From NCBI RefSeq assembly GCF_003971195.1, contig NZ_CP034593.1, positions 124,001 through 188,000 of the forward strand: a DNA stretch of 64,000 nucleotides. The letters are read 5' to 3'. The position numbers and the translations under genes are program-made. Below, in pieces: positions 55,019-63,685 of the stretch. The number at the start of each line of letters is the position of its first letter. The stretch's first letter is position 1. This stretch comes from Flaviflexus ciconiae. Its GTDB lineage: Bacteria > Actinomycetota > Actinomycetes > Actinomycetales > Actinomycetaceae. The notes under the pieces are model-generated. The model was not told where the DNA came from. It did not search any database and saw nothing but the letters and a program-made list of their open reading frames with translations.

Positions 55019-58000
55019 ATGAAACGGAGAATAGGACTGGCGCTCGTTGCGATCGCCGGCCTGATGGTCCCGACGCTCGCAGCAGCGGACGACGGGGCCA
55101 CTGCCGAAGAAACGTTAGTGATCGAGGAGGGGTCGCGTTCAACGGACGTGTCGCCCGTCAAACTCGATGTGCTGGGAGTGTGGTCGCACCCGGATGACGA
55201 TGCTGGCATTATCGCCCCCTGTGGAGTCTGGGGCGATCTGGAAGGCATCGATTGCGGCATTATGCTCACCACCCGCGGTGAGGGTGGCTCGAACTCGGTC
55301 GGCCCGGAGGCAGGACCCGATCTCGGCCTGCGCCGCGAGAACGAAGACCGTGCATCGCACGTGCGTGCTGGCACGGTTGATATGTACTACCTGGACAAGG
55401 TCGATTTCTACTACAACACCTCCGCTCCGCTCACCGAAGAGGCCTGGGGCGGCGAGGACGTTCTCCGCAGGGCAGTTCGCGTCATTCGCGAAACCCAGCC
55501 GGAGATCCTTGTAAGTTGGACCGGATCTGTCACGGCAGGTCACGGTAACCACCAGTACGCTGGCCGGCTCACCTACGACGCTGCCGCAGCAGCATCCGAT
55601 CCGACGATGTTCCCGGAGCAGCTGAGCGGCCCCGACGCTGTTGATACCTGGCAGGTCAAGAAGGTTGTCCAGCAGACATGGGGAGGCGCCGCAGGTTCCG
55701 GTGTCGTAACGGATGCCCCGAACTGTATGGCAAACTTCGAACCCGACAATCCGAACGGCTACTCGAACTACGGAACCTGGACGGGTTACGAGTCCGAGTA
55801 CGAATGGGTCGAAGGCAATACCGCCGGTGTTGAGCCCGGCACCAAGAAGACCTGGGCGCAGGTTGGTCGCGAAGACGGCCAGCTCCACGCGACCCAGGCC
55901 CGCACGATGGTCAAGGGCCTTGTGGACCCCAGCTGTGTGAACTACATGGTTGGTGAATCGTGGGTTCCGATCCCCGAGCTGGGAACGGACGCAGCGGGTG
56001 AGGATATTGCCGTGCACTACGGTAGCTCGGTCCAGCAGGAAGGCAGCCTTCCGCTGGGCACCATCTACTACCCGTCGGCACCCGACTACTTCGTTGCTCC
56101 CGGTGAGCCCACGACAGTCGAGCTGACCGTCGCCGCTGGCGATGTCGCAACCCCGGCAGGCACCGCATCCGCGGACGTGCCCGAGGGCTGGACCGTTGAT
56201 TCTGACGCTCAGATTCCCGCGCTCAACCCCGGTGAGGAAACCACGGTTGAGTTCGAAGTAACTGCCGCTTCAGACGCCACCCCCGGCGCCGTGAAGATCC
56301 CGGTCCGTTTCGCGGCCGATGGTGTAACTGCCTACAACGAAACCCACGTCGAGGTCACCGCACCGATTGATGGCCGGTTTGCTCGCTGGGGCAACTTCCT
56401 TGAGTTCGAGGAGTGGGCTGACGATTCCGGCGTTCGCGTCGACGGTGATTCACCCGCGATCAACCAGATTGGTGCGGGCGAATCCGTCACGCTTGACGTT
56501 GACGTTGCCAACCGCACCTCGGACGATGCGACCGGAACCGTCGAATTCGACATCCCCGAAGGCTTCGTTGTCTCTGAGGACAGCGTTGACTTCTCGGTTG
56601 CTGCCGGTGAAACCATCGTTGTTTCGACAACGCTGACCAGCACGGATCCCGCCGATCAGGGCGGACGTATTGACGAACTGTCGATCACGACCACCTCGGG
56701 CACCTCCGTTGCGACGGAGTCCATGCAACTCTACGTTGTTCCGAGCGTCTCGATTCCGGAGCTTGAATCTGCACCGACCGTTGACGGAACCGGCGACGAG
56801 TACGATACGACCATCGACATCTCCCGCAGGTGGGAGGGTGGCGACTGCGAGTCCGACACCGACTGTGGTGCCGATTCGGTCACGAAGCTCGGCTGGCACG
56901 ACGATGCCATCTACATGTGGATCGATGTCGTTGACGACACCGCATCCGCTGCTGCGACCCCGGACCGTTGCTTCGGTCACTGGCTCGTTGACTCCGTAGA
57001 GGTTCAGCTTGATCCCCTCGGTAACTCGGTTGACACCTCGTCGACCTTCAAGCTCGGCATCTTCCCGTTCACGGATGATCCTGACAACTTCGGTGGCAAC
57101 GGTGTAGATGGTCCCTGCTGGACCAGGGATGCTGACAACCACCAGGGCTTCTCGTCCGGTCCGCTGGCGGAGACTATCGAAGGTGGCCTGAACGCCGAAG
57201 GTGTTGAGGTTGCAGTCAACGTGGAGCGTGACGGCAATTCCTACGTGGGTGGCCGCTACCAGATTGAGGTGAAAATCCCGTTCGATGCCCTCCCGGCAGC
57301 AACCGGACCGACCTCGGCCGCACCTACCGGCGATGCTTCGACGAACGACATTGATCCCACCTACATGGGCTTCAACGTTTCCCCGTACGACACGGACAAC
57401 CAGGACTTCGTTGGCGACACCAGGCTTGCCTGGTCGCCCTTCGGGTCCCAGCAGTCCGAGCCCTACCGCTGGGGCCACGCCTACCTCGACGGCTACGAAC
57501 CGCCCGCAGGCAGCACCGGCGAGGTCGATGATCCAATCATCCCGCAAACCGCACTGCAGAGTGCAGAGTCCCCGCAGTCCGTGTGGCAGTCCGCTACGAC
57601 CGGCAACACCATGGCAGGTCTCCAGCCGAACTCCACCGTTGAGGCAACTCCTGCTCTCTCCGGTGACACCGTGAGCGTCGACGTCACGGGAGCAACCGAC
57701 GGAACGCTCCGCGCATACGTGTGGCAGGGCGACCCGACCTACATCCCCGTATGGACGAGCTCCTGTGAGTACTCCGAATACGGAAACGACGCGTGCTCGC
57801 CCGAAGACGGCAAGGCACGCCCATGGGCTCCGGACATGAACGGACGCCTCCTCGCCGAGGCTGAGGCCGCCGCCTCGGCAGGCACGATTAGCCTTGACTT
57901 GGCCGATGTCACGGTTGACACCGAGCAGGAAGCGTACCTGCTCGTCTCCTACCAGGGAGCATCCGACGTTGAGGCATGGTCCTTCCCGATCTCCGCTGCA

Positions 58001-58720
58001 GATGTGGAAGAACCGCAGGCCCCCGAGGCCGGCAACCTCTTCTTCATTGCCAACAGCTGGGACACGAATATCGCCGATCAGGTCGTGGTCTTCGGTCGCG
58101 AAGGCGACGAGGTCCTCGTCGGTGACTGGGACGGCGACGGCGTTGACACCCTCGGTGTACGCCGAGGCAAGGAATTCTTCCTCGACAACGCCATCAAGTC
58201 GGGTAATGCCGATATCTCCTTCAAGTACGGTAAGGAAACCGATGAGGTCTTCGTTGGTGACTGGGACGGAGACGGAACGGACACCGTTGCGGTACGCCGC
58301 GGAGTGACCTTCTACGTCAACAACTCCTTCGAAGGTGGCAATGCCGATTCCACGTTCAAGTATGGACGTGACGGCGATGAAGCCTACGTGGGTGACTTCG
58401 ACGGAGACGGCGAAGACACGTTCGTGGTGCGCCGCGGTGACGAATTCTTCGTCGCCAACGCCCTCGTTGGCGGCAACGCCGACATTTCCTTCCACTACGG
58501 CAAGGCAAGCGACGAGGTCTTCGTTGGTAACTTCGACGGAGAAGATGGCGACACGATCGCGCTCCGCCGAGGAACGATCTTCTACGTGAAGAACACCCTC
58601 GTTGGCGGAGTAGCAGATACAACCATCTCCTACGGTCGAGTTGACGATCGCGCCTACGTTGGTGACTTCGACGGCGACGGTATCGACACCCCGGTGGTGA
58701 ACCGCTACGTCAACCCGTAG
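55019..58720 (+). CDS. Large secreted PIG-L/LmbE-type deacetylase-like protein with CBM9-like and C-terminal repeat domains
   Basis: This 1233-residue exported protein has a signal peptide (MKRRIGLALVAIAGLMVPTL, cleavage near AAA-DD). The PIG-L domain spans residues about 45-330, with Zn-binding HPDDD at residue 57 and GHGNH near 175; such enzymes remove acetyl groups from GlcNAc units. Beta-sandwich NEW3-like domains follow (about 365-570), then a CBM9-like sugar-binding domain (about 575-760). The last 225 residues are five repeats of about 43 residues with DWDGDG and VRRG motifs. There is no LPxTG anchor, so wall attachment, if any, may rely on the repeats. ATG 55019 has AAGGAGGAAG upstream. 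It stands alone between two terminators. Substrate is inferred. Confidence 0.85.
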   Translation: MKRRIGLALVAIAGLMVPTLAAADDGATAEETLVIEEGSRSTDVSPVKLDVLGVWSHPDDDAGIIAPCGVWGDLEGIDCGIMLTTRGEGGSNSVGPEAGPDLGLRRENEDRASHVRAGTVDMYYLDKVDFYYNTSAPLTEEAWGGEDVLRRAVRVIRETQPEILVSWTGSVTAGHGNHQYAGRLTYDAAAAASDPTMFPEQLSGPDAVDTWQVKKVVQQTWGGAAGSGVVTDAPNCMANFEPDNPNGYSNYGTWTGYESEYEWVEGNTAGVEPGTKKTWAQVGREDGQLHATQARTMVKGLVDPSCVNYMVGESWVPIPELGTDAAGEDIAVHYGSSVQQEGSLPLGTIYYPSAPDYFVAPGEPTTVELTVAAGDVATPAGTASADVPEGWTVDSDAQIPALNPGEETTVEFEVTAASDATPGAVKIPVRFAADGVTAYNETHVEVTAPIDGRFARWGNFLEFEEWADDSGVRVDGDSPAINQIGAGESVTLDVDVANRTSDDATGTVEFDIPEGFVVSEDSVDFSVAAGETIVVSTTLTSTDPADQGGRIDELSITTTSGTSVATESMQLYVVPSVSIPELESAPTVDGTGDEYDTTIDISRRWEGGDCESDTDCGADSVTKLGWHDDAIYMWIDVVDDTASAAATPDRCFGHWLVDSVEVQLDPLGNSVDTSSTFKLGIFPFTDDPDNFGGNGVDGPCWTRDADNHQGFSSGPLAETIEGGLNAEGVEVAVNVERDGNSYVGGRYQIEVKIPFDALPAATGPTSAAPTGDASTNDIDPTYMGFNVSPYDTDNQDFVGDTRLAWSPFGSQQSEPYRWGHAYLDGYEPPAGSTGEVDDPIIPQTALQSAESPQSVWQSATTGNTMAGLQPNSTVEATPALSGDTVSVDVTGATDGTLRAYVWQGDPTYIPVWTSSCEYSEYGNDACSPEDGKARPWAPDMNGRLLAEAEAAASAGTISLDLADVTVDTEQEAYLLVSYQGASDVEAWSFPISAADVEEPQAPEAGNLFFIANSWDTNIADQVVVFGREGDEVLVGDWDGDGVDTLGVRRGKEFFLDNAIKSGNADISFKYGKETDEVFVGDWDGDGTDTVAVRRGVTFYVNNSFEGGNADSTFKYGRDGDEAYVGDFDGDGEDTFVVRRGDEFFVANALVGGNADISFHYGKASDEVFVGNFDGEDGDTIALRRGTIFYVKNTLVGGVADTTISYGRVDDRAYVGDFDGDGIDTPVVNRYVNP

Positions 58721-58748
58721 TGCCAACCGCTGACTCAATAGCAACAGG

Positions 58749-58791
58749 GAGGTGCTCCCCGGATCGAAAGGTCCGGGGAGCACCTCTTTTT
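58749..58791 (+). terminator. Terminator after the secreted PIG-L protein
   Basis: GAGGTGCTCCCCGGA (58749-58763) pairs with TCCGGGGAGCACCTC (58772-58786), a perfect 15-bp stem, followed by five T residues. Confidence 0.93.
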
Positions 58792-58854
58792 GGAAGCGCC
58801 CGGAGATCGCGTGGCCAGAGCTTGACCTGGCTGACCTTGGGTAGGCTGAGGAAC

Positions 58855-59505
58855 ATTGCATTAACGGACCTGTACACCGAGCTCGGCTTGAAGAATGCGC
58901 CCGTGGCAATCCTGTCGGATAAGGATGGGACGATCGTCGACACGGAGCCCGGATGGCGCCCCGCTTCCATCAAAGTGGTCGAAGAAGCCGGCGGAGTCTG
59001 GCTACCGAATGAAGATCCGCAACGCATCCTCGGCGTCTCCTCCAAAGACCATGCGACGGCACTCGCGCAGGCAGTGACGCGCGGAACGGGGGAGAAGGCC
59101 GATCCCCAGATGCTGTTCGATTACGTTGGTAATGCTATTGAAGCCCGCATGCGTAAGGGCCTGGTTCTTATGCCTGGAGCCGGGGAGCTCCTGTCGGCTT
59201 TTGAAACCGCCGGGCTGCCCCAGGCCCTCGTGACAGCATCCCCCAAGAGTCTCGTTCAGGCACTTGTTGACGGGCTTGGGGACCATCCGCTCAGCACCTA
59301 TGTTTCCGGAGATGATGAAATCCCGGGGCAGCCCGACCCTGCTCCCTACCTGCTCGGCGCGGAAAGGCTCGGAGTAGATATCAACGACTGTCCAGTCTTC
59401 GAGGACTCGGATACTGGGTTGGCCGCGGCACGTGCCGCAGGAGCCACGGTCCACTCGGTGACGGAAAGGCCCCTGGCGGAGCTACTCGTCCACCTGTCGG
59501 AGTAG
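58855..59505 (+). CDS. HAD-superfamily hydrolase, subfamily IA (paralogue of the 36369 gene)
   Basis: Phosphatase-like protein of about 216 residues with motif I SDKDGTIVDTE, motif II ALVTASP, GQPDPAPY and motif IV CPVFEDSDTG. It aligns end to end with the HAD protein at 36369-37010. No ATG, GTG or well-placed TTG marks the start. The alignment places the first residue at ATT 58855 (IALTDLYTELGL against MSLVDVYRACGL), and a TAGGCT -10-like box ends 7 nt before it, as in the paralogue. TTG 58837 is the main alternative. ATT initiation is unusual and uncertain. The substrate is unknown. Confidence 0.8.
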   Translation: MALTDLYTELGLKNAPVAILSDKDGTIVDTEPGWRPASIKVVEEAGGVWLPNEDPQRILGVSSKDHATALAQAVTRGTGEKADPQMLFDYVGNAIEARMRKGLVLMPGAGELLSAFETAGLPQALVTASPKSLVQALVDGLGDHPLSTYVSGDDEIPGQPDPAPYLLGAERLGVDINDCPVFEDSDTGLAAARAAGATVHSVTERPLAELLVHLSE

Positions 59506-59688
59506 CTCCGTGCGCCGGTGCCACCTTCCATCCCCGAGCGGGTGCCACAGCTGATTCATAGGCCGGAAGAAGCCCGGTAATCATCCGTTTACCAACCGTT
59601 TACTTAAGGCGGTTTTTCGTGACGCAAGGCTCGCATTTCGGTGCTTTCTTGCTTTCTTCACGGTTTGGTCGTGTGAGAGAATCGGAGC

Positions 59689-59886
59689 ATGACCCATGCG
59701 ATCAAGGCCGCTATCGGATACCTCTTCGGACTGCTTGTCACTTTCTTCGTCATCCTCGTCGGTGCCGAAGTGGTTCTTCACTTCTTCGCGAAGGAACCCA
59801 AGGTCACCATCTCCGTGTTCATTGCACTGGTCGGTACAGTGATCGTCGCGGGCGCTGCGTTCTATCGGAAGAAGACGAGCGTCTGA
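59689..59886 (+). CDS. Small membrane protein
   Basis: A 65-residue protein made almost entirely of two hydrophobic segments (residues about 8-31 and 40-58) joined by a short charged loop, with a basic end (YRKKTSV). ATG 59689 has CGGAGC just upstream, closer than usual. No family is recognised. Confidence 0.6.
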   Translation: MTHAIKAAIGYLFGLLVTFFVILVGAEVVLHFFAKEPKVTISVFIALVGTVIVAGAAFYRKKTSV

Positions 59887-59946
59887 TCACCTCATTCCTC
59901 TCAGTTGAGCAGCCACCTTGGTGGCTGCTTTTCTGTACTGTTCTAT

Positions 59947-59988
59947 TTTTCCGTGCCGTTCTGTGCCTTTTCCGTGTCGTTCTGTGCG
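59947..59988. repeat. 21-bp direct repeat, two adjacent copies
   Basis: Units 59947-59967 and 59968-59988 both read TTTTCCGTG-CGTTCTGTGC with two differences. The function is unknown. Confidence 0.65.
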
Positions 59989-60190
59989 CCAAAACGAGTC
60001 GAATTTTCGTGGCGACGTGATTCCGCTGTCCACATTCACCTGTTCTTTGAATTTAGGCCTTCGTAGATTAATAACGAATAAACGCGTGGATAATGGTGGA
60101 AGCGTTTTATAGCAACGCAAGATTAAGATTGTGAACTTACCTTACTTTCCTAAAACGATGTTGCAACTCTTGGTATGGTGAAAGTGATTG

Positions 60191-60212
60191 CGGCGCTGAT
60201 TCCTCAGCGCCG
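60191..60212 (+). promoter_or_regulatory. Hairpin in the sulP leader, next to the start codon
   Basis: CGGCGCTGA (60191-60199) and TCAGCGCCG (60204-60212) form a perfect 9-bp stem with loop TTCC, ending 6 nt before ATG 60219. It would hide the initiation region if that ATG is used, or lie 24 nt before ATG 60237. A regulatory role is a guess. Confidence 0.4.
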
Positions 60213-60218
60213 TCTTCC

Positions 60219-61898
60219 ATGCCCTTCGCTGGCACTATGAAAGGGATTCGAGCCGACCTGCGCAAACATCTTCTGTCCCTGCTTCCTCGCCCTCAAGACT
60301 TCACCGTGATGAAGCATCACTGGAAGGGCGACATTCCTGCCGGAATCACAGTCGGCGTTGTTGCCCTCCCGCTGGCGCTCGCCTTCGGAGTGTCTTCCGG
60401 TGTTGGTGCTGCCGCAGGTCTAGTTACCGCTATCATCGCTGGCTTAGTTGCCACGATCTTTGGTGGTTCGAACCTTCAGGTCTCCGGGCCGACGGGCGCG
60501 ATGGTGGTCATCATTGCTCCTCTCGTGGTCACCCACGGCGCGGCAGCGGTTCCACTCCTCTCGGTCCTCGCGGGAGTCATAGTAATCCTCGGGGGAGTGC
60601 TCGGTATGGGACGAGCAATCTCCTTGATCCCCTGGCCCGTAATCGAGGGCTTCACGCTCGGGATCGCCACGATCATTGCGCTACAGCAGGTCCCCAACGC
60701 CCTCGGCATTGAGGCGCCGGGTGGGGCCAATACGCTGCTGGCGACTGTTGAGGCGTTCAAGATCGCGTCGTGGCCGGAAGCTGCGGGGCCGGTTTTCATG
60801 ACGGTTGCAACCGTGCTCGTCATCGCCCTTATTGCTAAGGTCTTGCCAAAATGGCCGGCGCAGCTCATTGCCGTTGCCGTTGCGACGATTGCGGTTTATG
60901 CGTTCTCGATCCACGTGCCCGTGATTGGGGCGCTACCCGAGGGTCTTCCAGCACCGACGATTCCGGAGGCCACTCCGGAGCTCATTGGGCAGCTCATGCC
61001 GGGGGCTATTGCGGTAGCAATCCTTGCCGGGATTGAATCCCTTCTGTCCGCTCGCGTTGCCGCCGGCATGGTGAAGGGCGAGACGTACCATCCGGACCGC
61101 GAACTCGTCGGCCAGGGGCTGGCCTCCGTAGCCTCGGGAATGTTTGGTGGCATGCCGGCCACGGGTGCCATGGCGCGCACCGCGGTCAACATTAAAGCGA
61201 GTGGCAGGACCAGGCTGTCGGTCATCATCCACGCCCTGTTCTTGCTCGCGGTTGTTTACCTTGCTTCCGGCCTGGTCTCCCAGATTCCGCTGGCGGCTCT
61301 CGCCGGGGTCCTGCTTGTTACCGCGTTCAACATGGTTTCCTTCGCGACAGCACGCGTTATCCTTGCGTCCACGAAGTCCGATGCTCTGGTCTTCTGCCTG
61401 ACCGCGGTCACCACGGTTGTTCTGGACCTCATCTGGGCCATCGGTGTGGGCGTTGCCGTGACCGGCGTTCTCGTGCTGCGGCACTTCGCCAAGCAGTCCG
61501 GTGTCTACCGCGAAGATAATCCGGACAGGCACCGCCGGATTGCCATTCTTCGAATTGATGGCGCAATGTTTTTTGGCGTATCCGATCGGATCGAATCGGA
61601 GATCCCCACCCTCGACTCCGTTGATGTTGTTATCATCCGGCTGTCACGGGTGGGCGTCATGGATGCGACGGGAGCGAAGGCGCTGGCGGATATCGTGACG
61701 AAACTACGCGAAGCCGGCAACGTCGTCTACATCAAGGGGCTGGATCCGTCCCTGCTGGACCTTGCCAACGAGGTCGGCGTCATTGATGAACTTGGGGGAC
61801 CGCACCACATGTTCAGCACCTTGGATGAGGCCCTCGAAAGGGCTCACACGATCGTCGCCATGAAGGACAGGCAACGCCAAACCGGCCACATCGTCTAA
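60219..61898 (+). CDS. SulP-family anion transporter with STAS domain
   Basis: SulP proteins move sulfate, bicarbonate or similar anions. The 559-residue protein has the transmembrane core (residues about 30-420, with GVVALPLALAFGVSSG and LQVSGPTGAMVVI) and a C-terminal STAS domain (residues about 440-550, RVGVMDATGAKALADIV). The substrate cannot be told from sequence; bicarbonate and sulfate are both possible. Two possible starts, ATG 60219 and ATG 60237, both lack a ribosome site; the second better matches the basic family N-terminus. Confidence 0.92.
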   Translation: MPFAGTMKGIRADLRKHLLSLLPRPQDFTVMKHHWKGDIPAGITVGVVALPLALAFGVSSGVGAAAGLVTAIIAGLVATIFGGSNLQVSGPTGAMVVIIAPLVVTHGAAAVPLLSVLAGVIVILGGVLGMGRAISLIPWPVIEGFTLGIATIIALQQVPNALGIEAPGGANTLLATVEAFKIASWPEAAGPVFMTVATVLVIALIAKVLPKWPAQLIAVAVATIAVYAFSIHVPVIGALPEGLPAPTIPEATPELIGQLMPGAIAVAILAGIESLLSARVAAGMVKGETYHPDRELVGQGLASVASGMFGGMPATGAMARTAVNIKASGRTRLSVIIHALFLLAVVYLASGLVSQIPLAALAGVLLVTAFNMVSFATARVILASTKSDALVFCLTAVTTVVLDLIWAIGVGVAVTGVLVLRHFAKQSGVYREDNPDRHRRIAILRIDGAMFFGVSDRIESEIPTLDSVDVVIIRLSRVGVMDATGAKALADIVTKLREAGNVVYIKGLDPSLLDLANEVGVIDELGGPHHMFSTLDEALERAHTIVAMKDRQRQTGHIV

Positions 61899-62010
61899 GA
61901 GACCCCGCACCAAGAGCTCAGCCCCAAGCGATCTGAGCGCTCGCTCCGAACCTGTGGTCATATGTCGCCACGAACCAACGGTAGGTATCTCGTCGCGAAC
62001 CGGTGTAAAA

Positions 62011-62042
62011 GTAACGCCCGAGAATCTCGGGCGTTACGTTTT
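62011..62042. terminator. Bidirectional terminator between sulP and the NCS2 permease
   Basis: GTAACGCCCGAG (62011-62022) pairs with CTCGGGCGTTAC (62026-62037) around AAT, followed by GTTTT on the plus strand. The genes converge here, and the minus side has TTTTACACC. Confidence 0.85.
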
Positions 62043-62085
62043 GGGGTGGGTGGCCTAGCGGTTACCCAGCTCTGCACTACCTTAT

Positions 62086-63477
62086 TTATTTCTTGGGGCG
62101 ATCATCATCGTCGAACTGATGCTCGCGGATAAGAGCGCCGGGTTCGAGTTCTGTTCCACCCGGCGCGGAAGCGGGGGAGGGAGACTCGACGCTGGTTCCC
62201 CGCTTCCGGGAAATCCAGCGCATGGAGTGGTAGATGCCGATCGCGGCAAAGGAGCCAAGGGCAATGCCCTCGAAAACCATGTCGCCCAGGTGCCAGGTGT
62301 AGTTGGCGATAGCAAGGACCATGGCAACGGCCGCGGTGTTGAGGTTGACAGGGTCGGAGAAGTCGACGCGGTTCTGCACCCAGATGCGAACGCCAAGCAT
62401 TCCGATCATGCCGTAAAGGACGGTGGCTGCGCCGCCAAGAACACCGGGCGGAATGGTGGCGATGAGCTGGCCGAACTTGGGGAACATGGACAGTCCGAGC
62501 GCGCATAGCGCGGCAACCACGTAAGCCGCCGTTGAATACACGCGGGTTGCTGCCATGACGCCAATGTTCTCGGCATACGTTGTTGTTCCCGAACCGCCGC
62601 CGGAGCCGGCGATAGCGGTGGAGATACCGTCAGCAAACAGTGCCCGTCCCGTAATGTCATCGAGATCCTGGCCAGTCATGGCGGACACGGACTTCACGTG
62701 GCCAACATTCTCGGCAACAAGAACGAGAACGACAGGAATGAACAGCCCCATGAGGGAGATGTCGAAGGATGGAGCCCGGAACTCGGGAACACCCACCCAG
62801 TCGGCGGAGCTGATCGCGGTGAAGTCGACCTCGCCCTGAACGATCGCGGCAATGTAGCCGGCGACAACGCCCAGCAGGATTGACAGCCTGCCGATGATGC
62901 CCTTGAAGAATACGGTGATGAAGAGAATGGCGGTGATTGTGACAACCGCGGTCACCGGTGCCTGGGCCACGTTGTTCCACGCGGCAGGTGCCAGGTTGAA
63001 ACCGATAAGGGCAACGATCGAGCCCGTGACAATTGGCGGCATGAGCTTGTCGATCCAGCGGGCTCCCGCAAAATGCACGATAACGCCGACAACGGCTAGA
63101 GATGCACCGGTTGCAACAACGCCACCCTGGGCGAGTGAAGCAAGCTCCTCATCGAGAGGAACACCGCCGTTCGCCACATATCCGGTGACTGCGCCAATCG
63201 GGGCAAGCAGGGCAAAAGAAGACCCCAGGTAGCTGGGAAGCCTGCCCGAGGTAATAAGAAGGAACAGAATCGTTCCAACACCCGTGAAGAACAGTGTCGT
63301 AGCGGGATCAAAGCCGGTCAGTAGCGGAACGAGGAACGTTGCCCCGAACATTGCAACGACGTGCTGGGCACCAATGCCAATGGTCTGAGGCCACGCCAGC
63401 CGTTCATTCGGTAGCACCACCTCTCCCGCTGCAATGGATTTGCCGTCTCCGTGGAGCTTCCAGTTGAACATTGCCAT
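62086..63477 (-). CDS. NCS2-family nucleobase permease (uracil/xanthine type, UraA-like)
   Basis: This 463-residue proton symporter for uracil or purines has about fourteen hydrophobic segments. The family motifs are QTIGIGAQHVVAMFGATFLVP near the start, VLVAENVGHVKSVSAMTG with the substrate-binding Glu, and ISTAIAGSGGGSGTTTYAENIGV. A hydrophilic C-terminal tail of about 45 residues ends DDDDRPKK. ATG 63477 is preceded by TAGGAGGCG. The gene stands alone; a MerR regulator diverges from it. Uracil is the more likely substrate, by resemblance only. Confidence 0.92.
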   Translation of the reverse strand: MAMFNWKLHGDGKSIAAGEVVLPNERLAWPQTIGIGAQHVVAMFGATFLVPLLTGFDPATTLFFTGVGTILFLLITSGRLPSYLGSSFALLAPIGAVTGYVANGGVPLDEELASLAQGGVVATGASLAVVGVIVHFAGARWIDKLMPPIVTGSIVALIGFNLAPAAWNNVAQAPVTAVVTITAILFITVFFKGIIGRLSILLGVVAGYIAAIVQGEVDFTAISSADWVGVPEFRAPSFDISLMGLFIPVVLVLVAENVGHVKSVSAMTGQDLDDITGRALFADGISTAIAGSGGGSGTTTYAENIGVMAATRVYSTAAYVVAALCALGLSMFPKFGQLIATIPPGVLGGAATVLYGMIGMLGVRIWVQNRVDFSDPVNLNTAAVAMVLAIANYTWHLGDMVFEGIALGSFAAIGIYHSMRWISRKRGTSVESPSPASAPGGTELEPGALIREHQFDDDDRPKK

Positions 63478-63662
63478 ATGCGCCTCCTAAGCGTGATGCC
63501 ACAGGTGATCTTAGGGCTTCTCGCCGCTTTCACGTCACCCCGTCCATGTGACATTCGTCAGAACCGACAAACCGTACACGGGCACTCGGGTGCTCCGGTG
63601 CCGGCATGCTTCGACGGAGTAGGAGGGAGCAATTCTGCATGTGCTCTAGCCAAGCAATACTG

Positions 63663-63685
63663 GATAGCGACACTATCGGATAGTG
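63663..63685 (+). promoter_or_regulatory. Inverted repeat overlapping the merR start codon
   Basis: CACTATC (63671-63677), G, GATAGTG (63679-63685) is a perfect 7-1-7 inverted repeat, and GATAG (63663-63667) adds a further half-site. Its right arm includes the GTG start. It is a likely site for autorepression, and it lies between this gene and the divergent permease gene. Confidence 0.45.

Larger units (their letters stand above)
59887..60218. other. Intergenic region with a short tandem repeat and the upstream region of sulP
   Basis: No gene is seen. It holds a 21-bp repeat pair (59947-59988), an A+T-rich stretch (60060-60160) with a TATGGT box at 60174-60179 that may be the sulP promoter, and a hairpin just before the sulP start. 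AGCCACC and GGTGGCT (59909-59931) can pair to form a short hairpin after the small membrane protein gene. Confidence 0.5.

Noticed and set aside
56450..58909. Antisense ORF of 819 codons opposite the secreted PIG-L protein
   Set aside because: It mirrors the repeated C-terminal coding region and crosses a strong terminator.
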